Assembly: GCA_003208835.1 (NCBI GenBank)
Contig: QCVD01000011.1
Coordinates: forward strand, 1 to 54,108
Direction: 5' to 3'
Source: Synechococcus sp. AG-683-C23
GTDB taxonomy: Bacteria > Cyanobacteriota > Cyanobacteriia > PCC-6307 > Cyanobiaceae
DNA length: 54,108 nt
The notes under the pieces were generated by a model, which was given only the letters and a program-made list of their open reading frames with translations, made no database searches and was not told where the DNA came from. The first letter of the stretch is position 1. Every line of letters starts with the position of its first letter. Position numbers and translations under genes: made by a program. Below are positions 9,440-18,928 of the stretch, piece after piece.

Positions 9440-10810
9440 TTACTGCTGCAAAAACAGAGGTAGTTCTGGTGTCTTGAGGCGGATCACATTCCCTGCCCCA
9501 TCTTCGACAGCTTCCATGGGCAGGCTGGGACCACGCCAGTGCCCACCATTTATCAGGTCATCGGCCTCGGCATCCTCGCGGGGTCGTAAGACATAGGGCT
9601 CCGCGATCGACCACGAACGGGCGTATTCCATCAGGAGCGGGTCGGCTGGAGCAAAAACAAAGGAGGGTGAGCGTGGGATTGCCTCCGTTGTCGCAAGGGT
9701 TGCCGTCATTCGAACCGCCCGAGTGATGCCTTGAACAAACCGACTGCGGGTGACCACGGTGGTGAGGTAAGCCACAACTCTCAGTCGTGGCGCATCAAAA
9801 CCCTCAGCACACATATCGATGCTTACCAGCCAGTCGGCCGTGCCGCGTTGAAATCCATTGAGACGCTCTGCCGCCTGTGGGCTTTGCGAATGGACGAGTT
9901 CCACGCGATGGCCGTCTTCTTTGAGCAGCGCGGCGATTGCTTCCGCGTGATCAATATCCCTGGCGATGACAAGTCCCGCCGCATCAGGATGGCTTTGGCG
10001 TAAGTCAGTCAACTTGCGTTGCGCTCGCAGCAACACTTGTTGACCGATGCTGCTGCTATCGGACAAGCTGATGGCGCGGCGGAGGTTACGGGCTCGCCAG
10101 CTTTCCCGATGTTCTGCCGACAGAGGTGACACGTCGCGATCGGGCATTCCTTCTCGGCTGTGCTCCACCCATCCGTCTTGAAAGCGAAATTCGAGGGGGC
10201 GCACGTCACCAGCGGCGATGAGTTCCCTTGGTTCAATGCATAGATCTGGACGTATTTGCTCCATCACCATGCCGTCTTGAACAACACGAATGCGTCGGGC
10301 TGCGCAGAAACCAAGGTTGTCGGCACGGAATGGTGTTCCGGTTAGTCCGACTCGCAATTTGAATGCTTTGGTCAGCGCTTGGAACGTTTGTCCCCATGCG
10401 GGTGCTTTGGGGTCATCGGGATCCAACCCCAAGTGGTGTGCCTCATCGGCAATCGCTAAGCAGCGATCAGGTTGAAGCAGACCGAGTTGCTCTTGTAGTG
10501 ATTTGAGCTGTCGGCCAGCTCCCTGATAGGTCACCAATAGGCCATCAGCAGCTTTCGCCGCAGCATCCGTGCAGGGCCATTCCTCCAGGCATAAACCAAG
10601 CCCAGCCGCTGCTTTTTTCCACTGCCCAAGGATTGAAGTTCGATGGCAGAACACCACAAACCGATCGAAGTGTCCGTCTCGTCGCATGCTGCAAAACCCC
10701 AGCAGTGCACCGAGGGTTTTGCCTGCTCCTGGTCCAGCAAAGACAAGAATGTCTCGATGTTCAGCAGCCAGGGAACCGCTTGAAAGTTGATCCAATCGGC
10801 GGCGCAACAA
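9440..10810 (-). CDS. Superfamily II DEAD/DEAH-type helicase
   Basis: A helicase with motif I FAGPGAGKTLGALLG, motif II ADEAHH (DEAH), motif III-type VGLTGTPFRADN, motif IV/V region LVSIDMCAEGFDAPRLRVV and motif VI FVQGITRAVRM. Substrate is unknown; the layout resembles restriction-type or UvrB-like SF2 helicases. The first legal start is TTG at 10810. However the frame stays open upstream and encodes RPREWQQQLIQLLRRRL, which looks like the family's conserved N-terminus, with ATC at 10846-10844 where a start codon would be expected. The true N-terminus is therefore uncertain. Confidence 0.85.
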   Translation of the reverse strand: MLRRRLDQLSSGSLAAEHRDILVFAGPGAGKTLGALLGFCSMRRDGHFDRFVVFCHRTSILGQWKKAAAGLGLCLEEWPCTDAAAKAADGLLVTYQGAGRQLKSLQEQLGLLQPDRCLAIADEAHHLGLDPDDPKAPAWGQTFQALTKAFKLRVGLTGTPFRADNLGFCAARRIRVVQDGMVMEQIRPDLCIEPRELIAAGDVRPLEFRFQDGWVEHSREGMPDRDVSPLSAEHRESWRARNLRRAISLSDSSSIGQQVLLRAQRKLTDLRQSHPDAAGLVIARDIDHAEAIAALLKEDGHRVELVHSQSPQAAERLNGFQRGTADWLVSIDMCAEGFDAPRLRVVAYLTTVVTRSRFVQGITRAVRMTATLATTEAIPRSPSFVFAPADPLLMEYARSWSIAEPYVLRPREDAEADDLINGGHWRGPSLPMEAVEDGAGNVIRLKTPELPLFLQQ

Positions 10811-10962
10811 CTGGATGAGCTGTTGCTGCCATTCACGCGGTCGGATCGAAGCTGATCCGGAGTGCGTCGGAAGATTGAAGCTGCAGGCGCTGATGGTGTT
10901 CCTGTGGAAGATGAGTCTTTTTAACGATTTCGAACGGCTTTCGCACCGCCTCGGGCCAGTCA

Positions 10963-11039
10963 GGACCCTGGCTCGCCAGGGGCCTTGTCCTCTTAATTGG
11001 TAGCAGGACTTGTGGCCGTTTTGTGTAGGGAAAACGGCC
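10963..11039. repeat. Two adjacent inverted repeats in the gap after the 11.05 kb gene
   Basis: CCCTGG (10966-10971) pairs with CCAGGG (10976-10981), and GGCCGTTTT (11014-11022) pairs perfectly with AAAACGGCC (11031-11039) across an eight-base loop. The second lies 13 bases beyond the stop codon of the minus-strand gene ending at 11052 and may act as its terminator, although no U-run follows. The rest of 10847-11051 holds no recognisable gene. Confidence 0.55.
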
Positions 11040-11051
11040 GATCAAACCGGA

Positions 11052-11552
11052 TTAAAGGGCGTCGGCGTGGTTCAACACCAATCGTTCCACTTCATCCAAT
11101 GCATTTTCTGTGGCGTGACGGGCGGCCTCGAAGTCACCTTTGGCGGTGTCCATGATCTGGTGGGCCACACGGTCGAGCAGTTCAGGGCGCCTCTCTTCAA
11201 GCATCGCGAGCAGTTCTTTTTCGACGAGGGTGCGAACCGCTTGGACACGAAGTTCGTCTTCACTCGCCTCGGCAAACTTGCCCTGTACAAGTTCTTGGAT
11301 GAACAAGCGATGCACTTCACTGCTGCGCAGGAAGCTCTCGGTGGTATCAATGATGCCGTCCACCAGGGTTTGATCGGGTTCGGAGTCGTTCTCGGCGAGT
11401 TTGAACTCCCAGTCCAGATGGCGACGCTGCCAGCCCGATGCATGCAGGCTGGGCATCACGCTCTGGGAGAACGTGTCGACCGACATCTCATAAATCCGCT
11501 CAGCCAGGCGTTCGCACCAGTCCCTGCCGTGGTCCTGCAGGGTGGATTTCAT
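11052..11552 (-). CDS. Conserved-type hypothetical protein, 166 residues
   Basis: A predominantly helical, acidic soluble protein (MKSTLQDHGRDWCERLAERI; EFKLAENDSEPDQTLVDGII; ELLAMLEERRPELLDRVAHQ). No catalytic motif or membrane span is seen. ATG at 11552 is the most conservative start. The frame also stays open to an ATG at 11630, which would add 26 residues with a Cys/His-rich run (ECPDGVCHSHHGGH). The gene is divergent from pntA1. Function unknown. Confidence 0.75.
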   Translation of the reverse strand: MKSTLQDHGRDWCERLAERIYEMSVDTFSQSVMPSLHASGWQRRHLDWEFKLAENDSEPDQTLVDGIIDTTESFLRSSEVHRLFIQELVQGKFAEASEDELRVQAVRTLVEKELLAMLEERRPELLDRVAHQIMDTAKGDFEAARHATENALDEVERLVLNHADAL

Positions 11553-11755
11553 CGTTTCACGTTCCACCGCATGACCACCGTGGTGGCTGTGGCAAACGCC
11601 ATCTGGACATTCGATTGCGGTGAGACCCATACAAACCACGAGATGTTGCTTTTCAATTAGCCACACCAGCTGCTTTCGTCCTCGTTCTTCAACAATCCTG
11701 CGGATCTCAAGATGACGACCTCGTAATCTTGATTGGGTTGGTGGATGTATTCGCC

Positions 11756-12895
11756 TTGCCCAGACTTCTAATACCGGTGGAGTCGACACCGGGGGAAACC
11801 CGGATCGCGGCAACGCCCGACACGGTCAAAAAATTTATTTCGCTCGGCTGTTCGGTCTCTGTTGAGTGCGGCGCCGGTGTGGCGTCGGGTTACTTAGACG
11901 CCGCCTATTCCAATCAGGGTGCAACGTTGGTTGCGGTTGGAGATGCCAACACCTGGTCTCATGCGGACATCCTTCTCTGCGTGCAGCCGCCGTCGTCGGA
12001 TAACTTGCGTCGTCTGCATCAGGGGGCATTGGTGGTGGGTCTGATGGCGCCTTATGCCAATACGGCGTTGGCAACGACCCTTCAACAGTGCGGCCTTTCG
12101 GCCATGGCCCTTGAGCTGCTGCCAAGAATCAGCCGTGCTCAGTCGGCTGATGCGCTTTCATCCCAAGCCAATATCGCTGGATACAAATCGGTGCTACTGG
12201 CATCGTCCGCATTGGATCGATACTTCCCGATGCTGATGACCGCTGCAGGCACGGTGCAGCCAGCCAAGGTGGTGATTCTTGGCGCTGGTGTGGCTGGATT
12301 ACAGGCGGTGGCTACGGCCCGCCGTCTTGGAGCGGTTGTTTATGTAAGTGATATTCGGCCTGCCGTGAAGGAACAGGTGGAATCCCTTGGCGCTCGCTTT
12401 ATCGAGCCGCCACAAACGGACGACAAGCCTGCCGAATCCGGTGGCTATGCCAAGCAAGCCTCCGACGCTTTTCTCGCTGCTCAGCGTCAGCAATTGTCCG
12501 ATCAATTAGCCGAGGCGGATGTAGCCATTTGTACCGCCCAGGTTCCGGGGCGCCGTGCTCCTCGTTTGATCAGTGAAGACATGTTGGATCGCATGCGCCC
12601 AGGTGCCGTTGTTGTTGATTTAGCGGTGGCACAGGGTGGCAATTGTGCGGATACGGTCCCTGGGCAGACCGTGGACCGCAAAGGGGTGAAGTTGATCGGG
12701 GGGAATGATTTGCCTTGCACGGTTCCCAACCACGCCAGTGCGTTATACGCCCGCAACCTTGTGGCCCTACTGGAGCCCACCATGAAGGATGGCCAGTTCA
12801 GTTTGGACTTAGACGATGAATTGATTGCCGGTTGTTTGATTGCTCAGGACGGCACGATCCGCCGCGGCGACGTTCTCACCCCAGGAGCCAACTAA
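11756..12895 (+). CDS. pntA: NAD(P) transhydrogenase alpha subunit part 1
   Basis: The ~379-residue protein is the NAD(H)-binding domain I of proton-translocating transhydrogenase: PRLLIPVESTPGETRIAATP at the start, the Rossmann motif VVILGAGVAGLQAVATARRL, and VVVDLAVAQGGNCADT. In cyanobacteria the alpha subunit is split into this soluble part and a small membrane part, as here. No ATG precedes the conserved start; TTG at 11756 places Met immediately before PRLLIP, while GTG 11741 and TTG 11729 are alternatives. Its TAA overlaps the ATG of the next gene by one base. Confidence 0.95.
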   Translation: MPRLLIPVESTPGETRIAATPDTVKKFISLGCSVSVECGAGVASGYLDAAYSNQGATLVAVGDANTWSHADILLCVQPPSSDNLRRLHQGALVVGLMAPYANTALATTLQQCGLSAMALELLPRISRAQSADALSSQANIAGYKSVLLASSALDRYFPMLMTAAGTVQPAKVVILGAGVAGLQAVATARRLGAVVYVSDIRPAVKEQVESLGARFIEPPQTDDKPAESGGYAKQASDAFLAAQRQQLSDQLAEADVAICTAQVPGRRAPRLISEDMLDRMRPGAVVVDLAVAQGGNCADTVPGQTVDRKGVKLIGGNDLPCTVPNHASALYARNLVALLEPTMKDGQFSLDLDDELIAGCLIAQDGTIRRGDVLTPGAN

Positions 12896-13200
12896 TGGAA
12901 TCCTCTTTTGTCGAATTTCTATGGGTGTTGCTCTTGGGCAGCCTTCTCGGTCTTGAACTGATCGGGAAAGTTCCACCAACGCTGCATACACCGTTGATGA
13001 GTGGTGCTAATGCCATCTCGGGCATCACAGTTTTGGCGGCCCTCACCGCAATCATTAAGGCCGATGGCAATACAACCCTGTTGGTGCTCGGCTCGATCTC
13101 TCTGGGTTTTGCCCTGTTCAATGTGATCGGTGGCTTTCTCGTCACGGATCGAATGCTGGCGATGTTCAGCCGTAAGCCCGCACGCAAGGAGAACCGTTGA
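12895..13200 (+). CDS. pntA2: NAD(P) transhydrogenase alpha subunit part 2 (membrane)
   Basis: A 101-residue membrane protein with about three hydrophobic spans. The family core THTPLMSGANAISGITVLAA is replaced here by LHTPLMSGANAISGITVLAA. It forms part of the proton channel of the transhydrogenase together with PntB. The ATG at 12895-12897 overlaps the previous stop, and its TGA (13198-13200) overlaps the ATG of pntB. The three-gene operon makes NADPH from NADH at the expense of proton-motive force. Confidence 0.94.
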   Translation: MESSFVEFLWVLLLGSLLGLELIGKVPPTLHTPLMSGANAISGITVLAALTAIIKADGNTTLLVLGSISLGFALFNVIGGFLVTDRMLAMFSRKPARKENR

Positions 13201-14618
13201 TGACTGACTATCTCAAGTACGCGATTGATCTTGTCGCTGTTCTGTTATTGGCCTTAGGCATTAAGGGCCTATCGAAAGTCCGGTCCGCCCGAGGGGCGAA
13301 CCAATTGGCGGCGGTGGCGATGGGCTTGGCGGTGGTCGGCCTTCTGGTGAATTACGTCGGGGTACCAACGTTCGATACCCAAGCTTGGGCTTGGATCGTT
13401 GGTGGAAGCATCGTCGGTGGTGTTCTCGGGGTGATTACGGCCCAGCGGGTCCCCATGACATCGATGCCAGAGACCGTCGCGTTGTTCAACGGTTGTGGTG
13501 GTATGTCGTCGTTACTTGTGGCCTTGGCTGCAGCTTTGGAACCGATTGCTCTCGATGCGACAGGACCCGTCGCGCTGGTGTCGATTGTTGTGTCGGTCTT
13601 TGTGGGCTCAATCACCTTCACCGGATCGATTGTGGCGATGGCCAAGTTGCAGGGCTGGCTGTCCACGCCGCCCTGGATGCAAAGCCGGCTGCGCCACGTC
13701 GTGAATATTGCCTTGGCCGTGGCGGCTTTGGTGGGTGCCATCGAAATGGTGCGGACCACCGGTGGCGCTACGGGCTTGTGGCTGTTGGTGGTGGCCTCCA
13801 GTTTGTTGGGCATTGGCGTCACGCTGCCGATTGGTGGTGCTGATATGCCTGTGGTGATCTCTCTGCTGAACAGCTATTCCGGTGTTGCAGCAGCAGCAGC
13901 AGGTTTCGTCGTCGGTAGCCAATTGCTGGTCGTGGCGGGAGCCATGGTGGGAGCTGCAGGTTTGATCCTCACCCAGGTGATGTGCAACGGCATGAACCGT
14001 TCCCTGGTGTCTGTGCTGTTTGGTGGAGCGCTTGGAGCGGGCTCCAGCTCGAGTGGTGGTGGTGGCGAATACACCAACATCACCAGCTGCAGTGTTGAAG
14101 AGTGCGCCCTCACCCTTGAGGCTGCCGAACGGGTGATCATTGTTCCTGGCTACGGACTCGCCGTGGCCCAAGCCCAGCACACATTGCGTGAGGTGACCCG
14201 TTCTCTTGAGGCTGCGGGTATCGATGTCACCTACGCGATTCACCCCGTGGCTGGCCGAATGCCAGGGCACATGAATGTTCTGCTCGCCGAGGCCGATGTG
14301 CCCTACGAGCAGCTCAAAGAAATGGATGTGATTAATCCTGAGTTCCCGGCCACCGATGTGGTGTTGGTGTTGGGAGCCAACGATGTGGTGAATCCCCAGG
14401 CCAAGACCGATCCCACGTCGCCGTTGTACGGCATGCCTGTGCTCGACGTCCAGCAAGCCCGCACGGTGTTTGTCGTGAAGCGAGGCATGAGTGCTGGATA
14501 TTCCGGGATCAAGAATGATCTATTTGATCTTGCCAATACCTCCATGCTGTTTGGCGATGCCAAAAAGGTTCTGGGAGATCTGCTTGTGGAACTCAAGGAT
14601 CTAGGCGTTGGCAAGTAG
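13200..14618 (+). CDS. pntB: NAD(P) transhydrogenase beta subunit
   Basis: The 472-residue protein has an N-terminal membrane domain with many helices (about residues 5-260). This is followed by a Ser/Gly-rich hinge (GAGSSSSGGGGEYTNI) and a C-terminal NADP(H)-binding domain III with VIIVPGYGLAVAQAQHTLRE, HPVAGRMPGHMNVLLAEADV and KRGMSAGYSGIKNDLF. All are signatures of PntB. ATG at 13200 overlaps the pntA2 stop. The stop at 14616-14618 overlaps the GTG start of the following hydrolase gene, making a four-gene coupled unit. Confidence 0.96.
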   Translation: MTDYLKYAIDLVAVLLLALGIKGLSKVRSARGANQLAAVAMGLAVVGLLVNYVGVPTFDTQAWAWIVGGSIVGGVLGVITAQRVPMTSMPETVALFNGCGGMSSLLVALAAALEPIALDATGPVALVSIVVSVFVGSITFTGSIVAMAKLQGWLSTPPWMQSRLRHVVNIALAVAALVGAIEMVRTTGGATGLWLLVVASSLLGIGVTLPIGGADMPVVISLLNSYSGVAAAAAGFVVGSQLLVVAGAMVGAAGLILTQVMCNGMNRSLVSVLFGGALGAGSSSSGGGGEYTNITSCSVEECALTLEAAERVIIVPGYGLAVAQAQHTLREVTRSLEAAGIDVTYAIHPVAGRMPGHMNVLLAEADVPYEQLKEMDVINPEFPATDVVLVLGANDVVNPQAKTDPTSPLYGMPVLDVQQARTVFVVKRGMSAGYSGIKNDLFDLANTSMLFGDAKKVLGDLLVELKDLGVGK

Positions 14619-15664
14619 TGACTGACCATCCCTCTCGGGAGTCGGATGACCCTCAGCTGTTGAAGCAGCTGGGGGTTTCGTCGTTTCAGCAGCGTTTTCC
14701 CTGGTTTGGGGGTGATCTGCAAACGTTGCGAGACACCCTTCGCCCCGTGGATCTCCCCGTTGAGACGGGTCATCGGGTGCTGGTGGATGTGCCTGCGCTG
14801 CCAACGGGTGCGGCGAAAGCAGGTCAACTCTTGGCCCTTTTGGATCAACCGAATCGGGAGCCCCGTGGCCTGGTGTTGTTGCTGCATGGCTTGGGAGGGT
14901 CGAGTGCTCGAGAAGGGCTGCGGCGGATGGGGCTGCGTCTGCAATCAGCAGGATTTGCAGTGCTGCGTCTCAATCTGAGGGGCGCGGATCCTGGTCGAGA
15001 CTTTGCCGGTGGCACCTATGCGGCCCGCTGCAATAGCGATCTCCTGCCCGTGATTGCCCGTGCCCGTGAACTGGCCGGTGATCGTCCGTTGTTGGGTGCT
15101 GGCATTTCACTGGGGGGAACGATGTTGCTCAACGCCTGCCTCAGTGTCCCCAGGGTTCTGGATGGGCTCTTTTGTGCGAGCAGTCCGCTGGATCTCGCCG
15201 ATTGCAGTGCATCGATTCAGCGCCCCCGCAATCGCGTCTATCAACGTTGGCTGCTCAAGCGTTTGGTACGTCAGACCCTTGCCGATCCCTTTGGCGTCAG
15301 TGCCAAAGAGCTGCAGGACCTCAGCGGTGATGCAGCACCGCGCACGATTCGTGCCTTTGATACCGCCGTGACGGCACCGCGTTGGGGTTTTGAGGATGTG
15401 GAGGCTTATTACCGGGAGGCCTCACCGTTGCTCCATCTCATCGCCGGGCAAGACAAGCTCCCGCCCACCTTGTTGCTTCAAGCTTTGGATGATCCCTGGG
15501 TGCCAGCCTCAGCGGCTCTCAGCTTGGCTGATGCTTTAAAGGCCACGAGCCCCATTGGATTGCAGTTCACCCAGAGAGGCGGGCACAACGGTTTTCACGG
15601 TCGAGCTGGCTGTTGGGGTGATCAGCTCGCCGCCGCCTGGTTGGGGTCCATCGTCGATCGTTGA
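14618..15664 (+). CDS. YheT-like alpha/beta hydrolase
   Basis: The 348-residue protein has the UPF0017/YheT pattern: FGGDLQTLRDTL near the start, then LLLHGLGGSSAREGLRRMGL, GAGISLGGTMLLNACL as nucleophile elbow (Ser), the family segment YYREASPLLHL, LDDPWVPASA (acidic residue) and a late GGHNGFHG (His). The family contains carboxylesterase/acyltransferase-like enzymes of unclear physiological substrate. GTG at 14618 overlaps the pntB stop. The 3' end overlaps the convergent 2Fe-2S gene by 43 bases. Confidence 0.9.
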   Translation: MTDHPSRESDDPQLLKQLGVSSFQQRFPWFGGDLQTLRDTLRPVDLPVETGHRVLVDVPALPTGAAKAGQLLALLDQPNREPRGLVLLLHGLGGSSAREGLRRMGLRLQSAGFAVLRLNLRGADPGRDFAGGTYAARCNSDLLPVIARARELAGDRPLLGAGISLGGTMLLNACLSVPRVLDGLFCASSPLDLADCSASIQRPRNRVYQRWLLKRLVRQTLADPFGVSAKELQDLSGDAAPRTIRAFDTAVTAPRWGFEDVEAYYREASPLLHLIAGQDKLPPTLLLQALDDPWVPASAALSLADALKATSPIGLQFTQRGGHNGFHGRAGCWGDQLAAAWLGSIVDR

Positions 15665-15981
15665 ATCAGCCATTCCTCGATCGGTTGTCCGCCGATCACG
15701 TGTTCGGTGAGGATGCGCTCAATCCGGTCTGGAGTCACCTCTCCATACCAGGTGCCATCGGGCCAAATCAGCAGGATGGGGCCTCGTTCGCAGATTCGTA
15801 GACAATCGGCTTTGGTGCGCAACACAAGTCCTTCAGAGCGCGACGAGGCTTCGAGCCCAAGGCGTTTGACACCCTGCTTCAAAGCATTCCAAGTGGCTGC
15901 GCCCAATGCGGGATCGCAGCATTTGGCCTTGCTGGGGGTGGCGCACAGCAGGAGGTGATGACTGATTTTGTCTGCAGTCAT
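15622..15981 (-). CDS. Thioredoxin-like 2Fe-2S ferredoxin
   Basis: A 119-residue protein of the (2Fe-2S) thioredoxin-like ferredoxin family. It has [13 protein letters not shown] near the start and [20 protein letters not shown] in the middle, which together supply the cluster cysteines. Such proteins are soluble electron carriers of unclear partner. ATG at 15981 overlaps the dxr stop (15978) by four bases. The dxr enzyme does not itself need an Fe-S donor, but IspG/IspH later in the same pathway do, so a link to isoprenoid synthesis is only an inference from coupling. Confidence 0.88.
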   Translation of the reverse strand: MTADKISHHLLLCATPSKAKCCDPALGAATWNALKQGVKRLGLEASSRSEGLVLRTKADCLRICERGPILLIWPDGTWYGEVTPDRIERILTEHVIGGQPIEEWLIQRSTMDPNQAAAS

Positions 15982-17231
15982 GCCGCGATGGCGGGGACTG
16001 GAATTCGCGTGGTGCCACGGCTCACCTGTTCCCGCACCGCCATTCGTGCCCACTGGTCCACGTTCAGGACATCATCCAGCTGTGGATGGGCCATCAGATC
16101 GGGTTTGTGGCGTTCGCAGGCCGCTTCGATCACCTCAGGAATATCAAGGAAGTGGATGCGTTCTTCCAGGAACTGGGCCACGGCTTCTTCATTGGCGGCA
16201 TTCATCACAGCGGGCATCGTCCCTCCTGCTCGGCCCGCGGCAAAGGCCAAGTCCATGCATGGGTATTTCTTGGGATCGGGTGCTCGGAAGCTGAGTTGTC
16301 CAACTTCAGTGAGATCAAGGCGACGCCAGGGTGTTTCCAGGCGGGACGGCCAGCTGAGGCAATACAGGATGGGCAGTTTCATATCAGGCCAGCCCAGTTG
16401 CGCCAACACCGAGGAATCGGCCATCTCCACCATCGAGTGGATGATGCTCTGGGGGTGAATCACGATTTCGATTTGGTCGTAATCCAGCCCGAATAAGTAA
16501 TGGGCTTCGATCACCTCGAGGCCCTTGTTCATCAATGAGGCGGAATCGACAGTGATTTTGCGGCCCATACTCCAGTTGGGATGGCTCGTGGCATCGGCAA
16601 CCGTAGCTTTTTCAAGGTCTGCGGCGTTCCAATCGCGGAATGCGCCACCCGATGCGGTGAGTTGGATGCGTCGCAGCCCAGGGGTTGGTACGCCGGTGGA
16701 GAGGCGAGCGGTGTCCGCCCATGGGGTGCCTTGCAGGCATTGAAAAATGGCGGAGTGTTCTGAATCCGCTGGCAACAAGCGGCTGCCGCTTTTTTTCAGC
16801 TCCGGCAATACGACGGGGCCTGCTGCAATCAGTGTTTCCTTATTGGCTAAAGCGAGATCCTTGCCAGCTCGAACCGCTGCCAGGGTTGGCAGGAGGCCGG
16901 CGCAGCCCACAATTCCTGTGACCACGAGGTCGGCACTACTCCAAGAAGCGGCCACCTCCAAACCATCAGCTCCCCCCACCAGTTGGGGAGATTGAGCGGG
17001 GCGGTCGGAGGGATCAAGGGCGTTTAAGCGCTGCTTCAATTCCGGCAGCAAGGCTTCATCGGCCAAGGCCACCAGCTCGGGCTGATGCCGCTGGATCTGC
17101 TCAACGAGTAAGGCCAAATTGCGGCCTGCCGTCAGCGCTACGACGCGGAACTGGTCTGGAAAGTCGTCGACGATTTGCAGAGTTTGCGTACCGATCGACC
17201 CCGTGGAACCCAGCACGCTGATGGCTTTCAT
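15978..17231 (-). CDS. dxr: 1-deoxy-D-xylulose 5-phosphate reductoisomerase
   Basis: The 417-residue protein starts [20 protein letters not shown], the NADPH-binding Rossmann motif of Dxr. It contains [30 protein letters not shown], the metal-site region ASGGAF and the loop [20 protein letters not shown], ending with a helical domain. The enzyme makes 2-C-methylerythritol 4-phosphate, the first committed step of the MEP isoprenoid pathway feeding carotenoids and the chlorophyll tail. The ATG at 17231 directly precedes the conserved N-terminus; longer readings of the frame are not family-like. Confidence 0.96.
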   Translation of the reverse strand: MKAISVLGSTGSIGTQTLQIVDDFPDQFRVVALTAGRNLALLVEQIQRHQPELVALADEALLPELKQRLNALDPSDRPAQSPQLVGGADGLEVAASWSSADLVVTGIVGCAGLLPTLAAVRAGKDLALANKETLIAAGPVVLPELKKSGSRLLPADSEHSAIFQCLQGTPWADTARLSTGVPTPGLRRIQLTASGGAFRDWNAADLEKATVADATSHPNWSMGRKITVDSASLMNKGLEVIEAHYLFGLDYDQIEIVIHPQSIIHSMVEMADSSVLAQLGWPDMKLPILYCLSWPSRLETPWRRLDLTEVGQLSFRAPDPKKYPCMDLAFAAGRAGGTMPAVMNAANEEAVAQFLEERIHFLDIPEVIEAACERHKPDLMAHPQLDDVLNVDQWARMAVREQVSRGTTRIPVPAIAA

Positions 17232-17318
17232 GCGGTTCCAGTCGTTTTCAACAGTCTCCCGCACCAGGGTGCTCAGTCGCTGGCAAGCTGATTTAGAGCT
17301 TTGGAACACCACCGCGCA

Positions 17319-18641
17319 ATGGCGATCAAGGAGCACTGGCGGTCTGGCTTCGGATTTGTGCTGGCGGCGGCCGGTAGTGCCGTTGGATTGGGCAATCTCT
17401 GGGGGTTTGCCTACCGCGCGTCCCAGGGTGGAGGCGGAGCGTTTTTGTTCCTGTACCTCTTGATTGTTTTGGTGGTCTGTCTGCCGGTGTTGGTGGCGGA
17501 AATGGTGCTGGGTCGCAGCACGGGCCATAGCCCGCTGCTGGCTCCGGTCACGGCCGCTGGCGAGCGTTGGCAACCGATGGGTTGGCTCTTTGTGCTGGCT
17601 TCCTGCGGGATTTTGGCGTTTTACGCCGTGTTGATGGGCTGGACTGGGGTGACCTTGATTCAGGCTTTAACCCAAGGCCTCCCTGCAGATATCGGTGAAG
17701 CCGAAGCCTTTTTTGCAGGCCTAAGTGGTGGCCGTGCCGCCCTGCTCGGTCAGTTGGTGAGCCTGGTGCTCACGGCCGCTGTAGTGGCGGCAGGCGTGCG
17801 CGGTGGCATCGAGCGGTTATCCCGCTGGGGTTTGCCGCTGCTCTTTGCCCTGTTAATCGGCCTGGCCATCTGGGCCGCTGGCCTTGATGGTGCGGGAGAG
17901 GGCTACCGGACCTTCTTGCTGCGATGGGATAGCGCTCAACTCACGAATCTCACCACGATTCGCAATGCCTTCACTCAGGCCTTTTTCTCGATCGGCACCG
18001 GCATTGGCTGCATTTTGGCCTATTCCGCCTACCTAGATCGTGACGCCCACCTCCCCAGGGAGGCCGTGGCCGTGGTGGGAATGGATACCGCTGTGGGTCT
18101 GTTGGCCGGCATGGTCACCTTCCCCGTGGTGATGAGTTTTGGACTTCAGGATGTGATTAGTGGGTCCACGCTTGGCACGATCTTCATTGCCCTGCCTACA
18201 GGTTTGGCTTCCCTGGGTGCCACGGGTCAACTCGTGGCGGTGTTGTTTTTTGGATTGGCTTTTCTTGCCGCGATTACATCGGCCGTGTCGCTGCTTGAGG
18301 TGCCCGTGGCATGCCTGATGGATCGCTTGAATTGGACCCGCTCCCGTGCCGTTTGGGTCTCTACTGCCATCGTCTTTGTGCTGGGGTTGCCCGCTGCAAC
18401 ATCCCTTGGCGTTTTGGGATGGATGGACTCGGTGTTTGGTGGTTTGCTGCTGATCCTGGGGGGGTTGCTGTTGGCTCTTTTGCTCGGCTGGGTGGTGCCT
18501 CGCCGCTTCTCAGACGATTTGGCCCAGTCGTCGACTCCCCCTGCCTTGCGCCGTTTCTTGCTGGTGTTGTTGCGCTGGGTGTCCCCTCCGATCGTGGCTA
18601 CGGGTCTGGTGATCAGCGTGATCGACCTGGTGCAGGGCTGA
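17319..18641 (+). CDS. Sodium-dependent transporter of the NSS (SNF) family
   Basis: A 440-residue membrane protein with about eleven to twelve hydrophobic spans. The NSS signature at the first helix is [20 protein letters not shown], with the unwound GLGNLWG sodium and substrate site, and EMVLGRSTG follows the second helix. The family symports amino acids or related solutes with Na+ across the plasma membrane; the substrate here is unknown. ATG at 17319 is preferred over TTG at 17301. It is divergent from dxr, with 87 bases between starts. Confidence 0.93.
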   Translation: MAIKEHWRSGFGFVLAAAGSAVGLGNLWGFAYRASQGGGGAFLFLYLLIVLVVCLPVLVAEMVLGRSTGHSPLLAPVTAAGERWQPMGWLFVLASCGILAFYAVLMGWTGVTLIQALTQGLPADIGEAEAFFAGLSGGRAALLGQLVSLVLTAAVVAAGVRGGIERLSRWGLPLLFALLIGLAIWAAGLDGAGEGYRTFLLRWDSAQLTNLTTIRNAFTQAFFSIGTGIGCILAYSAYLDRDAHLPREAVAVVGMDTAVGLLAGMVTFPVVMSFGLQDVISGSTLGTIFIALPTGLASLGATGQLVAVLFFGLAFLAAITSAVSLLEVPVACLMDRLNWTRSRAVWVSTAIVFVLGLPAATSLGVLGWMDSVFGGLLLILGGLLLALLLGWVVPRRFSDDLAQSSTPPALRRFLLVLLRWVSPPIVATGLVISVIDLVQG

Positions 18642-18655
18642 GCTGGAGCGTTATT

Positions 18656-18889
18656 TCAGGACTCGGGATCTTTGGGTTGATTCAGCATCGATTCCATCTT
18701 GCGGATGCGCACCAGCATTTTTTGCCACACCTCGAGTTTCCAGACCTGCTCTGCGTCCTTGGTTTGCTCCGCTAACCGCTGTTGATCCTTGAGCTTGATG
18801 TCGAGATCTTCACCAGCATCAAGAGCCTTCATCAGCTCCATCTCCAGCTTTGCTGTCTCCATGAAGTTCAGCTTCTTAAGCCAGAGCAT
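18656..18889 (-). CDS. Small helical hypothetical protein, 77 residues
   Basis: A highly charged, probably all-helical coiled-coil-like protein (METAKLEMELMKALDAGEDL; WQKMLVRIRKMESMLNQPKD). No domain known to me. ATG at 18889 or the internal ATG at 18862 are possible starts. It lies between cysS (same strand, 39 bases upstream) and the convergent transporter gene, so it may be in the cysS transcript. Confidence 0.65.
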   Translation of the reverse strand: MLWLKKLNFMETAKLEMELMKALDAGEDLDIKLKDQQRLAEQTKDAEQVWKLEVWQKMLVRIRKMESMLNQPKDPES

Positions 18890-18928
18890 GCCGTTGAGGT
18901 GTGATCACTTCTATGCAGTTTGACGGGC

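Noticed and set aside
11010..11660. 216-residue plus-strand ORF opposite the 11.05-kb gene
   Set aside because: Antisense to the more protein-like minus-strand frame; it begins inside a hairpin and has no recognised motif.
13608..14456. 282-residue minus-strand ORF opposite pntB
   Set aside because: Antisense to a strongly recognised transhydrogenase subunit; His/Gln/Thr-rich composition is the usual shadow of a GC-rich gene.
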